A stretch of DNA of 11,949 nucleotides from Gemmatimonadota bacterium (lineage in GTDB: Bacteria; Gemmatimonadota; Gemmatimonadetes; Gemmatimonadales; Gemmatimonadaceae), in assembly GCA_031127185.1 (NCBI GenBank), contig JARIET010000059.1:1-11949 (forward strand). Direction: 5' to 3'. The position numbers and the translations under genes are program-made. The notes beneath the pieces were generated by a model. That model saw only the letters and a list, made by a program, of their open reading frames with translations. It was not told where the DNA came from and did no database searches. Each line of letters starts with the position of its first letter. The first letter of the stretch is position 1. Positions 1 through 6,082 of this stretch are shown here, one piece after another.

Positions 1-384
1 GGCACGCGGCAGGTGCGGCTCTACGCGCGCATTCCGAATGCGGGTCGCGGTCTGGTGGCCGGGCTGTTCGCCACTGGGCGCGTGGCCACAACAAGCCACA
101 CGGGTCTCGTGGCGCCGCTGACTGCGGTAGACCAACGCGGCGTGAAGCCGGTGGTCACGCGGCTCAAGGGTGGCAAGACCGAAGTCGTCGAAGTTGCACT
201 GGGGTTGCGCGACGATGCCACGGAAACCATTGAACTCACCTCGGGCATTGTCGCTGGCGACACGCTGCTGATCGGTGCCGCCGCCGGGATCACCCCCGGC
301 ACCACGCTCCGCATTTCGGCCGGGAGCGACAAGTCGGCAGCCCCATCCCCGGCAGGGCCCGCCGCAGCGACAAAGAAGCCGTAA
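1..384 (+). CDS. RND efflux periplasmic adaptor subunit (membrane fusion protein), C-terminal part
   Basis: The reading frame is open from base 1 and ends at TAA 382-384, so only the last 127 residues are present; the gene begins upstream of the window. The visible part fits the end of the beta-barrel domain plus the membrane-proximal domain of HlyD/AcrA-type adaptors: a 'GLVAGLFATGRV' stretch (typical G(M/L)xG motif), then 'LVAPLTAV' followed by a strand-rich segment with 'VALGLRDDATETIELTSGIVAGDTLL', the usual pattern of adaptor C-termini. It closes with a low-complexity Ala/Pro/Lys tail. Such adaptors bridge the inner-membrane RND pump and the outer-membrane channel in the periplasm. The next gene, 39 nt downstream on the same strand, is the RND permease, which strongly supports the call and an operon. 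The GTG at base 13 is internal, not the start. Substrate cannot be read from this fragment. Confidence 0.88.
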   Translation, partial: GTRQVRLYARIPNAGRGLVAGLFATGRVATTSHTGLVAPLTAVDQRGVKPVVTRLKGGKTEVVEVALGLRDDATETIELTSGIVAGDTLLIGAAAGITPGTTLRISAGSDKSAAPSPAGPAAATKKP

Positions 385-423
385 GTCCGTCGACCGCCAA
401 AGTCCGCTTCCCAGGACCCATTC

Positions 424-3400
424 ATGTTCATCTCCGATTTTGCCATCAAGAAGCCGATCGTGACCGTCGTTTCGATGGTTGCGCTTGTGGTCTTCGGGCT
501 CTTCGCACTCGCGCAACTCCAGACGGATGAGTTTCCCGATGTCGTGCAGCCCATTGTGAATGTTGCTGTGCCCTATCCGGGCGCAGCGCCCGATGTCGTG
601 GAACGTGAGGTGCTCGATCGGCTCGAGGAGGCGATCTCCGGCATCTCGGGCCTGGACCGGATGCAGGGGACGGCACAGGACGGTTTCGCAAACGTCACGG
701 TGTATTTCGTGTTTGAGAAGGACATCCAGCAGGCGTCGCAGGATATTCGCGACAAGATCTCCTCGATCCGCGACCAGCTGCCGCAGGAAATGAAAGAGCC
801 GATTCTTTCGCGCTTCGATCCGCAAGATCAGGCCATCGTCCAGCTCTCGGTCAATTCAAACACGCTCGACGCACCGAGTCTGACGCGCATCGCCGATCCC
901 GGACTGACCAAGGAACTCCGTTCCATCCCTGGCGTCGCGGACGCGCTGGTGGTCGGTGGCGTGCAACGCGAGCTCACGGTGGAAATTCGCCCGGACGCGA
1001 TGCGCGCCGCGGGCATCAGCGTGGGGCAGCTCGTCCAGGCGCTGCAGACGCAGAACCTTGCCGTGCCGGTCGGCAAGCTCACCGGCTCGCTTGACGAGCG
1101 CTCGATTCGGCTGCGGGGCAAACTCGAGACGCCGCAGGATTTCATGAACCTTGTGGTCGCCGAACGGAACGGCCGCGCCATTCGCCTCGGCGAGATTGCC
1201 ACGGCCAGGGACGGTACCGCGGAGGCCGGCTCAGCCGCGATCTTCGGCGACTCCACCGGGGCACGTGAAGCGATCGGCGTGCTGGTGAAGAAGTCGAAGG
1301 GCTACAGCACGTCGGAAGTCGCTACGGCGGTGCTGGAGCGGGTGCAGGCCATTCGCACCACGCTCCCGGCCGGCACGAGGATCGATGTGGTCCAGAATGC
1401 CGGTGAGCGCGTTGAAGCGTCGGTGAGAAACGTGAATGAAGCGCTGCTCGAAGGCGCCGCGCTCACCGTGCTGGTGGTGTTCATCTTCCTGAATTCGTGG
1501 CGCTCAACCGTGATCACCGGCCTGGCGTTGCCGGTTTCGGTGATCTCGGCGTTCATCGCCGTATGGGCGTTTGACTTTACGCTCAATACGATGTCGCTGC
1601 TCGGCCTTTCGTTGGCGATCGGTATCCTGATTGACGACGCCATTGTCGTCCGTGAGAACATTGTGCGGCACGTGGAGATGGGGAAGAATCACTTCCGCGC
1701 TTCACACGAAGGCACTGATGAGATCGGACTCGCCGTCGCGGCGACGACGTTCTCGATCGTGGCGGTGTTCGTGCCCATCGGGTTCATGGGCGATGTGCCC
1801 GGGCAGTGGTTCAAGCCGATGGCGCTCACCATTGCCATGGCGGTGCTCGTATCGCTGTTCGTCAGCTTCTCGCTCGACCCGATGCTCTCTGCGTACTGGG
1901 CCGATCCGCATGTGGACGAGAAGGACAAGTCGTTCATCACTCGCGCGCTCGACAAGTTCAATGCCTGGTTCAATCGCATGGCGGAACGCTACACGCTGGT
2001 GATTGGCTGGGCGCTGGATCACCGCTGGTCAATGGCGGCGCTCGCGACGGGCGCGTTCGTGGGCGCGCTCTGGCTGCAGGGCGCCTACGGCGGATTCGGT
2101 TTCGTTCCGAACTCGGATCGCAGCGAAGTCTTCATTGAGGTGCAGACGCCGCCGGGTTCGAACCTGGAGTACACCAAGATGAAGGTCGAGGAGGCGGCGC
2201 GGATTGCCCGATCTCACCCCGACTTGGTGGCGTACACGTTTTCGACCATTGGGGCAAGCACGATTGCCATTCCCGGCGCCTCGCTGAGTGCCGCGGATCT
2301 CGGATCCCTTTATGTGCGCATGAAGCCCAAGGCGACGCGCAGCGTAAGCCAGTACGAGTTCGGCGAAATCCTGCGCACTGAAATGCCGCAAGTGGGCGGC
2401 GCGACCGTGTCAGTCTTCACGAGCGGCTTCGGCGGCGCGCGCAAGCAAATTCAGCTGGAGCTGCGCGGCAAAGATGCGGCGATGCTGCAGCAACTCGCCG
2501 ACTCGGCCGTCGCGATCGTGCGACGGGTGCCCGGCGCCGTGGACGTGGGGCTTTCGACCAAAGGCCAGAAGCCGGAACTCGAGATCCAGATCAATCGCGA
2601 ACTCGCCGGTTCGATGGGAGTGACCGTGGGTCAGGTGGCGCAGGCGCTGCGCCCGGCGTTTGCCGGCGTGGATGCCGGCGATTGGGTGGACCCAGCGGGC
2701 GAGAACCGCAAGGTTCGCGTGCGCTTGGCGCCGGATTCGCGCCGCCGAGCGGCGGACATCGAGCAGCTACCCATTGTGGTGGGCGGGCAGGGCGGTGCTC
2801 CGCAACGCGTGATGCCGCTGGGCCAGCTGGCGACGGTGCGGCCGGCGCTCGGGCCCGCGGTCATCAGCCACCTCGACCGCGAGAACGTCATTGTGATCGA
2901 GTCCAACACGCAGGGTGCGTCGCTCGGCGAAGTGAACGCCGGCATTCAGGCGGCGCTGGCGAACTTCGCACTGCCGACGGGATATCGGTTCTCGTCCGGC
3001 GGGGAGGTGCGCGATCAGGAAAAGGTTTTCAGCAAGATGTTGGCGGCGATGGGCATCGCCGTGCTTCTGATGTACCTGGTGCTCGTCGTGCAGTTTGGCT
3101 CGTTTCTGGAGCCGCTGGCGATCATGATGTCGCTCCCACTCTCGCTCATTGGCGTGGTGCTGGCGCTGCTCCTGACCGGCCAGACGTTGAACATCATGTC
3201 GATGATCGGTGTGCTGATGCTGATGGGTATCGTCGCCAAGAACGCGATTCTGCTCATCGACTTTGCCAAATGGGGTCAGGAAAGCGGCAAGGATCGGCGA
3301 ACGGCGCTGATCGAGGCGGGTCGTGTGCGGCTTCGCCCCATCTTGATGACAACGATCGCGCTGATTGCCGGCATGATTCCGGTGGCGCTAGGCCGCGGAG

Positions 3401-3618
3401 AAGGCGCTGACTTCCGTGCACCGCTGGGGATTGCCATCATCGGCGGCGTGATCACGAGCACCTTCCTGACGTTGCTCGTGATTCCGACGATCTACGAGAT
3501 CATGGACGATTGGCGGATCAAAGTGTCCGGCTGGTTCAATGTGCCCGTCCGTCCGAAAACTGAGGAGTACGCCGTTCCGCGCGAGGCACGGGCGTCGGTG
3601 CAGGCGGCCACGCACTAG
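424..3618 (+). CDS. RND multidrug efflux permease, HAE1/AcrB family
   Basis: This complete 1064-residue protein is an inner-membrane proton-driven efflux pump subunit and has the usual length of the family. The ATG at 424 follows an AGGA ribosome site at 413-416. TM1 lies at about residues 12-30 ('KKPIVTVVSMVALVVFGLFA'), followed by the first large periplasmic porter/docking loop. TM2-TM6 lie at about 339-487, TM7 near 535-553, then a second periplasmic loop, and TM8-TM12 run from about 871 to near 1030. The proton-relay residues are present: the Asp pair D404-D405 in TM4 ('GILIDDAIVV') and K939 in TM10 ('GIVAKNAILLIDF'). The Asp pair marks the HAE family and argues against a SecDF or MmpL protein. 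The adaptor gene lies just upstream and no outer-membrane channel gene follows before the terminator, so that partner is encoded elsewhere or upstream. Substrate range cannot be predicted from sequence. Confidence 0.96.
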   Translation: MFISDFAIKKPIVTVVSMVALVVFGLFALAQLQTDEFPDVVQPIVNVAVPYPGAAPDVVEREVLDRLEEAISGISGLDRMQGTAQDGFANVTVYFVFEKDIQQASQDIRDKISSIRDQLPQEMKEPILSRFDPQDQAIVQLSVNSNTLDAPSLTRIADPGLTKELRSIPGVADALVVGGVQRELTVEIRPDAMRAAGISVGQLVQALQTQNLAVPVGKLTGSLDERSIRLRGKLETPQDFMNLVVAERNGRAIRLGEIATARDGTAEAGSAAIFGDSTGAREAIGVLVKKSKGYSTSEVATAVLERVQAIRTTLPAGTRIDVVQNAGERVEASVRNVNEALLEGAALTVLVVFIFLNSWRSTVITGLALPVSVISAFIAVWAFDFTLNTMSLLGLSLAIGILIDDAIVVRENIVRHVEMGKNHFRASHEGTDEIGLAVAATTFSIVAVFVPIGFMGDVPGQWFKPMALTIAMAVLVSLFVSFSLDPMLSAYWADPHVDEKDKSFITRALDKFNAWFNRMAERYTLVIGWALDHRWSMAALATGAFVGALWLQGAYGGFGFVPNSDRSEVFIEVQTPPGSNLEYTKMKVEEAARIARSHPDLVAYTFSTIGASTIAIPGASLSAADLGSLYVRMKPKATRSVSQYEFGEILRTEMPQVGGATVSVFTSGFGGARKQIQLELRGKDAAMLQQLADSAVAIVRRVPGAVDVGLSTKGQKPELEIQINRELAGSMGVTVGQVAQALRPAFAGVDAGDWVDPAGENRKVRVRLAPDSRRRAADIEQLPIVVGGQGGAPQRVMPLGQLATVRPALGPAVISHLDRENVIVIESNTQGASLGEVNAGIQAALANFALPTGYRFSSGGEVRDQEKVFSKMLAAMGIAVLLMYLVLVVQFGSFLEPLAIMMSLPLSLIGVVLALLLTGQTLNIMSMIGVLMLMGIVAKNAILLIDFAKWGQESGKDRRTALIEAGRVRLRPILMTTIALIAGMIPVALGRGEGADFRAPLGIAIIGGVITSTFLTLLVIPTIYEIMDDWRIKVSGWFNVPVRPKTEEYAVPREARASVQAATH

Positions 3619-3637
3619 CAGGAGCAGCGCTGCAACA

Positions 3638-3674
3638 CAAAGCGGGGAAGCGCGCGATGCGCTTCCCCGCTTTG
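3638..3674. terminator. Bidirectional intrinsic terminator hairpin
   Basis: A perfect 16-bp inverted repeat (CAAAGCGGGGAAGCGC at 3638-3653, its reverse complement at 3659-3674) encloses a 5-nt loop, GCGAT. It lies 20 nt after the permease stop codon and 63 nt beyond the stop of the convergent lipoprotein gene. On the plus strand it runs into TTTGTTTG; on the minus strand the 3' arm ends CTTTG and continues TGTTG. Neither side has a long T run, but the GC-rich stem and the place between two converging genes make a shared terminator the best reading. A weaker second stem (CGGTCC 3684-3689 with GGACCG 3702-3707) stands between it and the lipoprotein gene. Confidence 0.85.
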
Positions 3675-3737
3675 TTTGCCCGCCGGTCCCCCTTCAACGC
3701 CGGACCGTCTCGCTTTCGCGATCAGAACACTCCGGTA

Positions 3738-4316
3738 CTACGGCGTCCGCGGCGGGCGATCAGGACGGTGTGCGTCGAGCCAGGCCTGCTGCAGTGGCGT
3801 GAGCAACGCACGGATCGAAGCGCGAAGCGTCTCAGAGGCGGCGCGCACACGCTCTGCTGCGGGTTTCGCCGTGGCCAGAATCGCGCGCACCTCCTCGCGT
3901 GTCTTGCCGTCGCGGATCGCCTGACGGGCTGCATCGCGTGCCGCCTTCATCGCGGCCAGATCTGTGGCGTTCGCCGCGGCGAAGCCTGCGACGAGCGCCT
4001 GGATCTGGGTTTTCTGCGCATCCGTCAGCTTGATGCTGTCGGGAAACGCCGCCCCGGGACCCCGGCCGTCTGCTGCGCTCGCCGGCGCGCCGGTGAACGG
4101 CATGCCACCCATGAATGGTGGACCCACACGGTCGCCGATTGGCCCGCCCGGGAGTCCCTGCGTGGCCGCAAAGGTCAGGACAACCGGGTCCACTTCGTCG
4201 AGCGACGCCTCAAGGTTGTCCGGCGTTGTCGGCGAGTTCTCGCACGCCGCGATCGTCAGGGCGCCGGCCATCGCCATCGTCCACCCGCTAAACCGGTTCC
4301 ACTTCGTTGTTGCCAT
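3738..4316 (-). CDS. Lipoprotein with two LTxxQ motifs, Spy/CpxP-like
   Basis: The 192-residue protein starts 'MATTKWNRFSGWTMAMAGAL' and carries a lipobox 'TIAAC' with the lipidated Cys at residue 25; Glu at +2 does not signal inner-membrane retention. A Gly/Pro-rich linker spans about residues 55-90. The C-terminal half is helical and contains two LTxxQ motifs, LTDAQ at 97-101 and LTPLQ at 172-176. This is the hallmark of the Spy/CpxP/CnrX-like group of periplasmic ATP-independent chaperones and stress or metal sensors. I chose ATG 4316 because a GAAGAGGA ribosome site (4325-4332) lies 8 nt before it; the next upstream ATG (4325) overlaps that site, and the frame's further extension to 4517 has no signal-peptide logic. 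No two-component or sigma/anti-sigma gene is adjacent. Whether it acts as chaperone or sensor cannot be told from sequence. Confidence 0.82.
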   Translation of the reverse strand: MATTKWNRFSGWTMAMAGALTIAACENSPTTPDNLEASLDEVDPVVLTFAATQGLPGGPIGDRVGPPFMGGMPFTGAPASAADGRGPGAAFPDSIKLTDAQKTQIQALVAGFAAANATDLAAMKAARDAARQAIRDGKTREEVRAILATAKPAAERVRAASETLRASIRALLTPLQQAWLDAHRPDRPPRTP

Positions 4317-4324
4317 CGGATGCA

Positions 4325-4332
4325 TCCTCTTC
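4325..4332 (-). promoter_or_regulatory. Ribosome binding site deciding the lipoprotein start
   Basis: On the minus strand GAAGAGGA is followed by 8 nt and then ATG (4316-4314). The alternative in-frame ATG at 4325-4323 begins inside this site, so it could not use it. This places the lipoprotein start at 4316. Confidence 0.65.
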
Positions 4333-4427
4333 GCGTGAGACGGTTGAACAGTCAAAAGGTGCGTGGGCGGGCGATACGTTGTCGCTCGCACACTGTCTGA
4401 CGGCGGATCTCTTGGATTGTTAACGAC

Positions 4428-4467
4428 GGGGACCAACGGGACGTGGGGGGACGTGGGGGGACGCGGG
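4428..4467 (+). repeat. G-run 10-bp tandem repeat with G-quadruplex potential
   Basis: The plus strand carries five G-runs of 3-6 (4428-4431, 4438-4440, 4445-4450, 4455-4460, 4465-4467) separated by 4-6 nt. The core is two exact copies of ACGTGGGGGG (4441-4460) followed by a decayed copy ACGCGGGCGG (4461-4470). The block sits in the 208-bp gap between the decarboxylase stop and the lipoprotein start, about 110 bp upstream of the latter. The plus strand is the template strand for that gene. The rest of the gap holds a weak CGTGT/ACACG stem (4500-4520) and no promoter I can call with confidence. Confidence 0.7.
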
Positions 4468-4524
4468 CGGCAGAACACGCGGAACTCTGGGAGCGATATC
4501 GTGTAACTACGGGCCACACGACGT

Positions 4525-6009
4525 TCACACGGACGCCGCTGCTTCCTTGAGCAACATCCAGGCGCGGTGCAGGTGTTTGCGCTCGGTGCGGAGGTTGCCC
4601 ACGGCGACCCGGATCACGTAGCGCCCCTTCAGCACCGTGTGCGAGAGGAACACCTCCCCCGACGTGTTGACCCGGTCGAGGATGGCGGCGTTGCGGGCGT
4701 TTACTGTCGCATCGTCTTCGCCAGCGCCATGTCGAAAACAAACCACGGAGAATGGATGTGGTGCCTCGATCGTCCAGCCGGGCTCTGCACGCACCCAGCC
4801 CGCAAACTCGGCGGCGAGCGCGCAGTGGTGCCGAATGCGTGCGGCGATCCCGCGCGCGCCGAATGCTCGCAGCACCATCCACAACTTGAGCGCCCGAAAA
4901 CGGTGCCCGAGCTGGAAGCCGTAATCCATATAGTTGACGACGGCGTCCTGTTCGGCGGTTTCGAGGTACGAAGCCACGAGGGAGAATGCGCGCTTCAAGG
5001 GCTCAGGCCGCCTCACCAGGAAGACTGAGCAGTCCATTGGGGTGAACAGCCATTTGTGCGGATTCACGACCAGCGAGTCGGCGCGGTCGACTCCGTCGAA
5101 GTGGTGACGCAACTCAGGTACGGCGCCGGCCACGCCCGCATAGGCTGCGTCCACGTGGAACCAGAGGTGTTCGCGTTCGCAGATATCGGCGATCGCCGCG
5201 AGCGGATCGACACTGGTAGAGCTGGTTGTGCCGAGGACGCCGACAACGGCGATCGGTCGATGCCCAGCGGCGCGGTCCCGGGATATGGCGGCGTCGAGCG
5301 CCGCGGGAATCATCCGGAATTCCGCGTCGGACTCGACATTCACGACGTTGTCGCTCCCAATGCCGAGCGTCATCGCGGCTTTGTGCACGGAGCTGTGCGC
5401 CTGATCTGAGCAGTAGACGCGGAGGGCGGGAAGGTCGCGCCCGGCGAGCCCCTTTCGCCGGATGTCGAGCGCGGGATCCGCTTCGCGCGCTGCGGCGAGG
5501 GCGTAGAGTGTTGAAGTGGACGCAAGATCAGTGATGACCCCGAACCAGCCTGGCTGCAATCCGATCAGTTGGCGCACCCAATCCGTCGTGAGCTGCTCCA
5601 GTTCGGCGGCCGCCGGACCCGTGCGCCACAGCATCGCATTGGTGTTGAGCGCGGTGGCGAGCATCTCGCCCAGGATACCGGGGACACTCGCCGTGTTGGC
5701 GAAATACGCGAGGAACCCCGGGTGGTTCCAGTGGGTCAGGCGCGGGACGATCTCGCGATTGAAGTCGTCGAGGATCCGCGCGAGGGGCTCTGCATCATCA
5801 GGCGGCTCGGCGGCAAGTGCGGCGCGCGTCTCGCCGGGGTGGAGCGGTGGGAGGACCGGATACCGCTCCGGGTGCCCCAGATACTCCGCGATCCAGTCGA
5901 CGAGCTCCTTGGCCCGCGCGCGATACTCATCGAGCGGGAGGTCGCCGGTATCGGTATCGAAGGTGGGGGACAGGGGAATCTTCACGGGGTAAAATGGGCG
6001 GTACGCCAC
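4525..6009 (-). CDS. PLP-dependent amino-acid decarboxylase, group II (AADC-like)
   Basis: The 494-residue protein matches the aromatic-L-amino-acid/glutamate/tyrosine decarboxylase family in length and motif order. 'NHPGFLAYF' (about 95-103) and 'LEQLTTDW' form the N-terminal part. His205 in 'SDQAHSSVHK' corresponds to the ring-stacking His, Asp287 in 'HVDAAYAG' pairs with the pyridine nitrogen, and Lys319 in 'NPHKW' is the Schiff-base lysine. Tyr348 in 'ASYLET' aligns with the catalytic-loop Tyr of true decarboxylases (Phe in aldehyde synthases), so amine and CO2 are the expected products. 'LGHRFRALKLW' completes the family signature. The substrate (Tyr, Phe, Trp, DOPA or other) cannot be set from this. 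GTG 6009 is the first start after an in-frame TGA; GTG 5985 is a possible alternative, and neither has a clear ribosome site. No transporter or regulator is adjacent. Confidence 0.9.
   Translation of the reverse strand: MAYRPFYPVKIPLSPTFDTDTGDLPLDEYRARAKELVDWIAEYLGHPERYPVLPPLHPGETRAALAAEPPDDAEPLARILDDFNREIVPRLTHWNHPGFLAYFANTASVPGILGEMLATALNTNAMLWRTGPAAAELEQLTTDWVRQLIGLQPGWFGVITDLASTSTLYALAAAREADPALDIRRKGLAGRDLPALRVYCSDQAHSSVHKAAMTLGIGSDNVVNVESDAEFRMIPAALDAAISRDRAAGHRPIAVVGVLGTTSSTSVDPLAAIADICEREHLWFHVDAAYAGVAGAVPELRHHFDGVDRADSLVVNPHKWLFTPMDCSVFLVRRPEPLKRAFSLVASYLETAEQDAVVNYMDYGFQLGHRFRALKLWMVLRAFGARGIAARIRHHCALAAEFAGWVRAEPGWTIEAPHPFSVVCFRHGAGEDDATVNARNAAILDRVNTSGEVFLSHTVLKGRYVIRVAVGNLRTERKHLHRAWMLLKEAAASV
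5967..5995 (+). promoter_or_regulatory. Possible plus-strand promoter for the outer-membrane protein gene
   Basis: GGGACA (5967-5972), a 17-nt spacer and TAAAAT (5990-5995) resemble a sigma70-type promoter with two mismatches in the -35. It would start transcription near 6002 and give about 80 nt of leader before 6083. It overlaps the start of the divergent decarboxylase gene. This is pattern matching only. Confidence 0.3.
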
Positions 6010-6035
6010 CGAAACTGCATCGCAGCGCCAGACGT

Positions 6036-6041
6036 ATCATA
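6036..6041 (-). promoter_or_regulatory. Possible -10 element for the decarboxylase gene
   Basis: The minus strand reads TATGAT, one mismatch from the -10 consensus, 26 nt before the GTG at 6009. Transcription would start near 6029. No good -35 is present at 16-18 nt (GGATGT is the best), so the call rests on the -10 alone. Confidence 0.35.
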
Positions 6042-6082
6042 GTGGCACCGCCAACCCCACATCCCGCAGCCGGTTACCCCCG

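Noticed and set aside
2682..3410. 242-codon plus-strand frame inside the permease gene
   Set aside because: It is a GC-rich out-of-frame shadow; the permease frame has all family motifs over the same bases.
3657..4400. 247-codon plus-strand frame opposite the lipoprotein
   Set aside because: It is Arg/Cys-rich with no motif, and the minus-strand frame has a lipobox, LTxxQ motifs and a ribosome site.
4441..4470. Short tandem units as a possible CRISPR or iteron array
   Set aside because: The 10-bp units are directly adjacent with no spacers and only two are exact; no cas or replication gene is nearby.
4317..4517. Longer N-terminus of the lipoprotein, starting at 4517
   Set aside because: It would bury the signal peptide and lipobox 67 residues inside the protein and ignores the ribosome site at 4325-4332.
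4352..4882. 176-codon minus-strand frame over the end of the decarboxylase
   Set aside because: Arg-rich, no motif, and out of frame with the well-supported decarboxylase.
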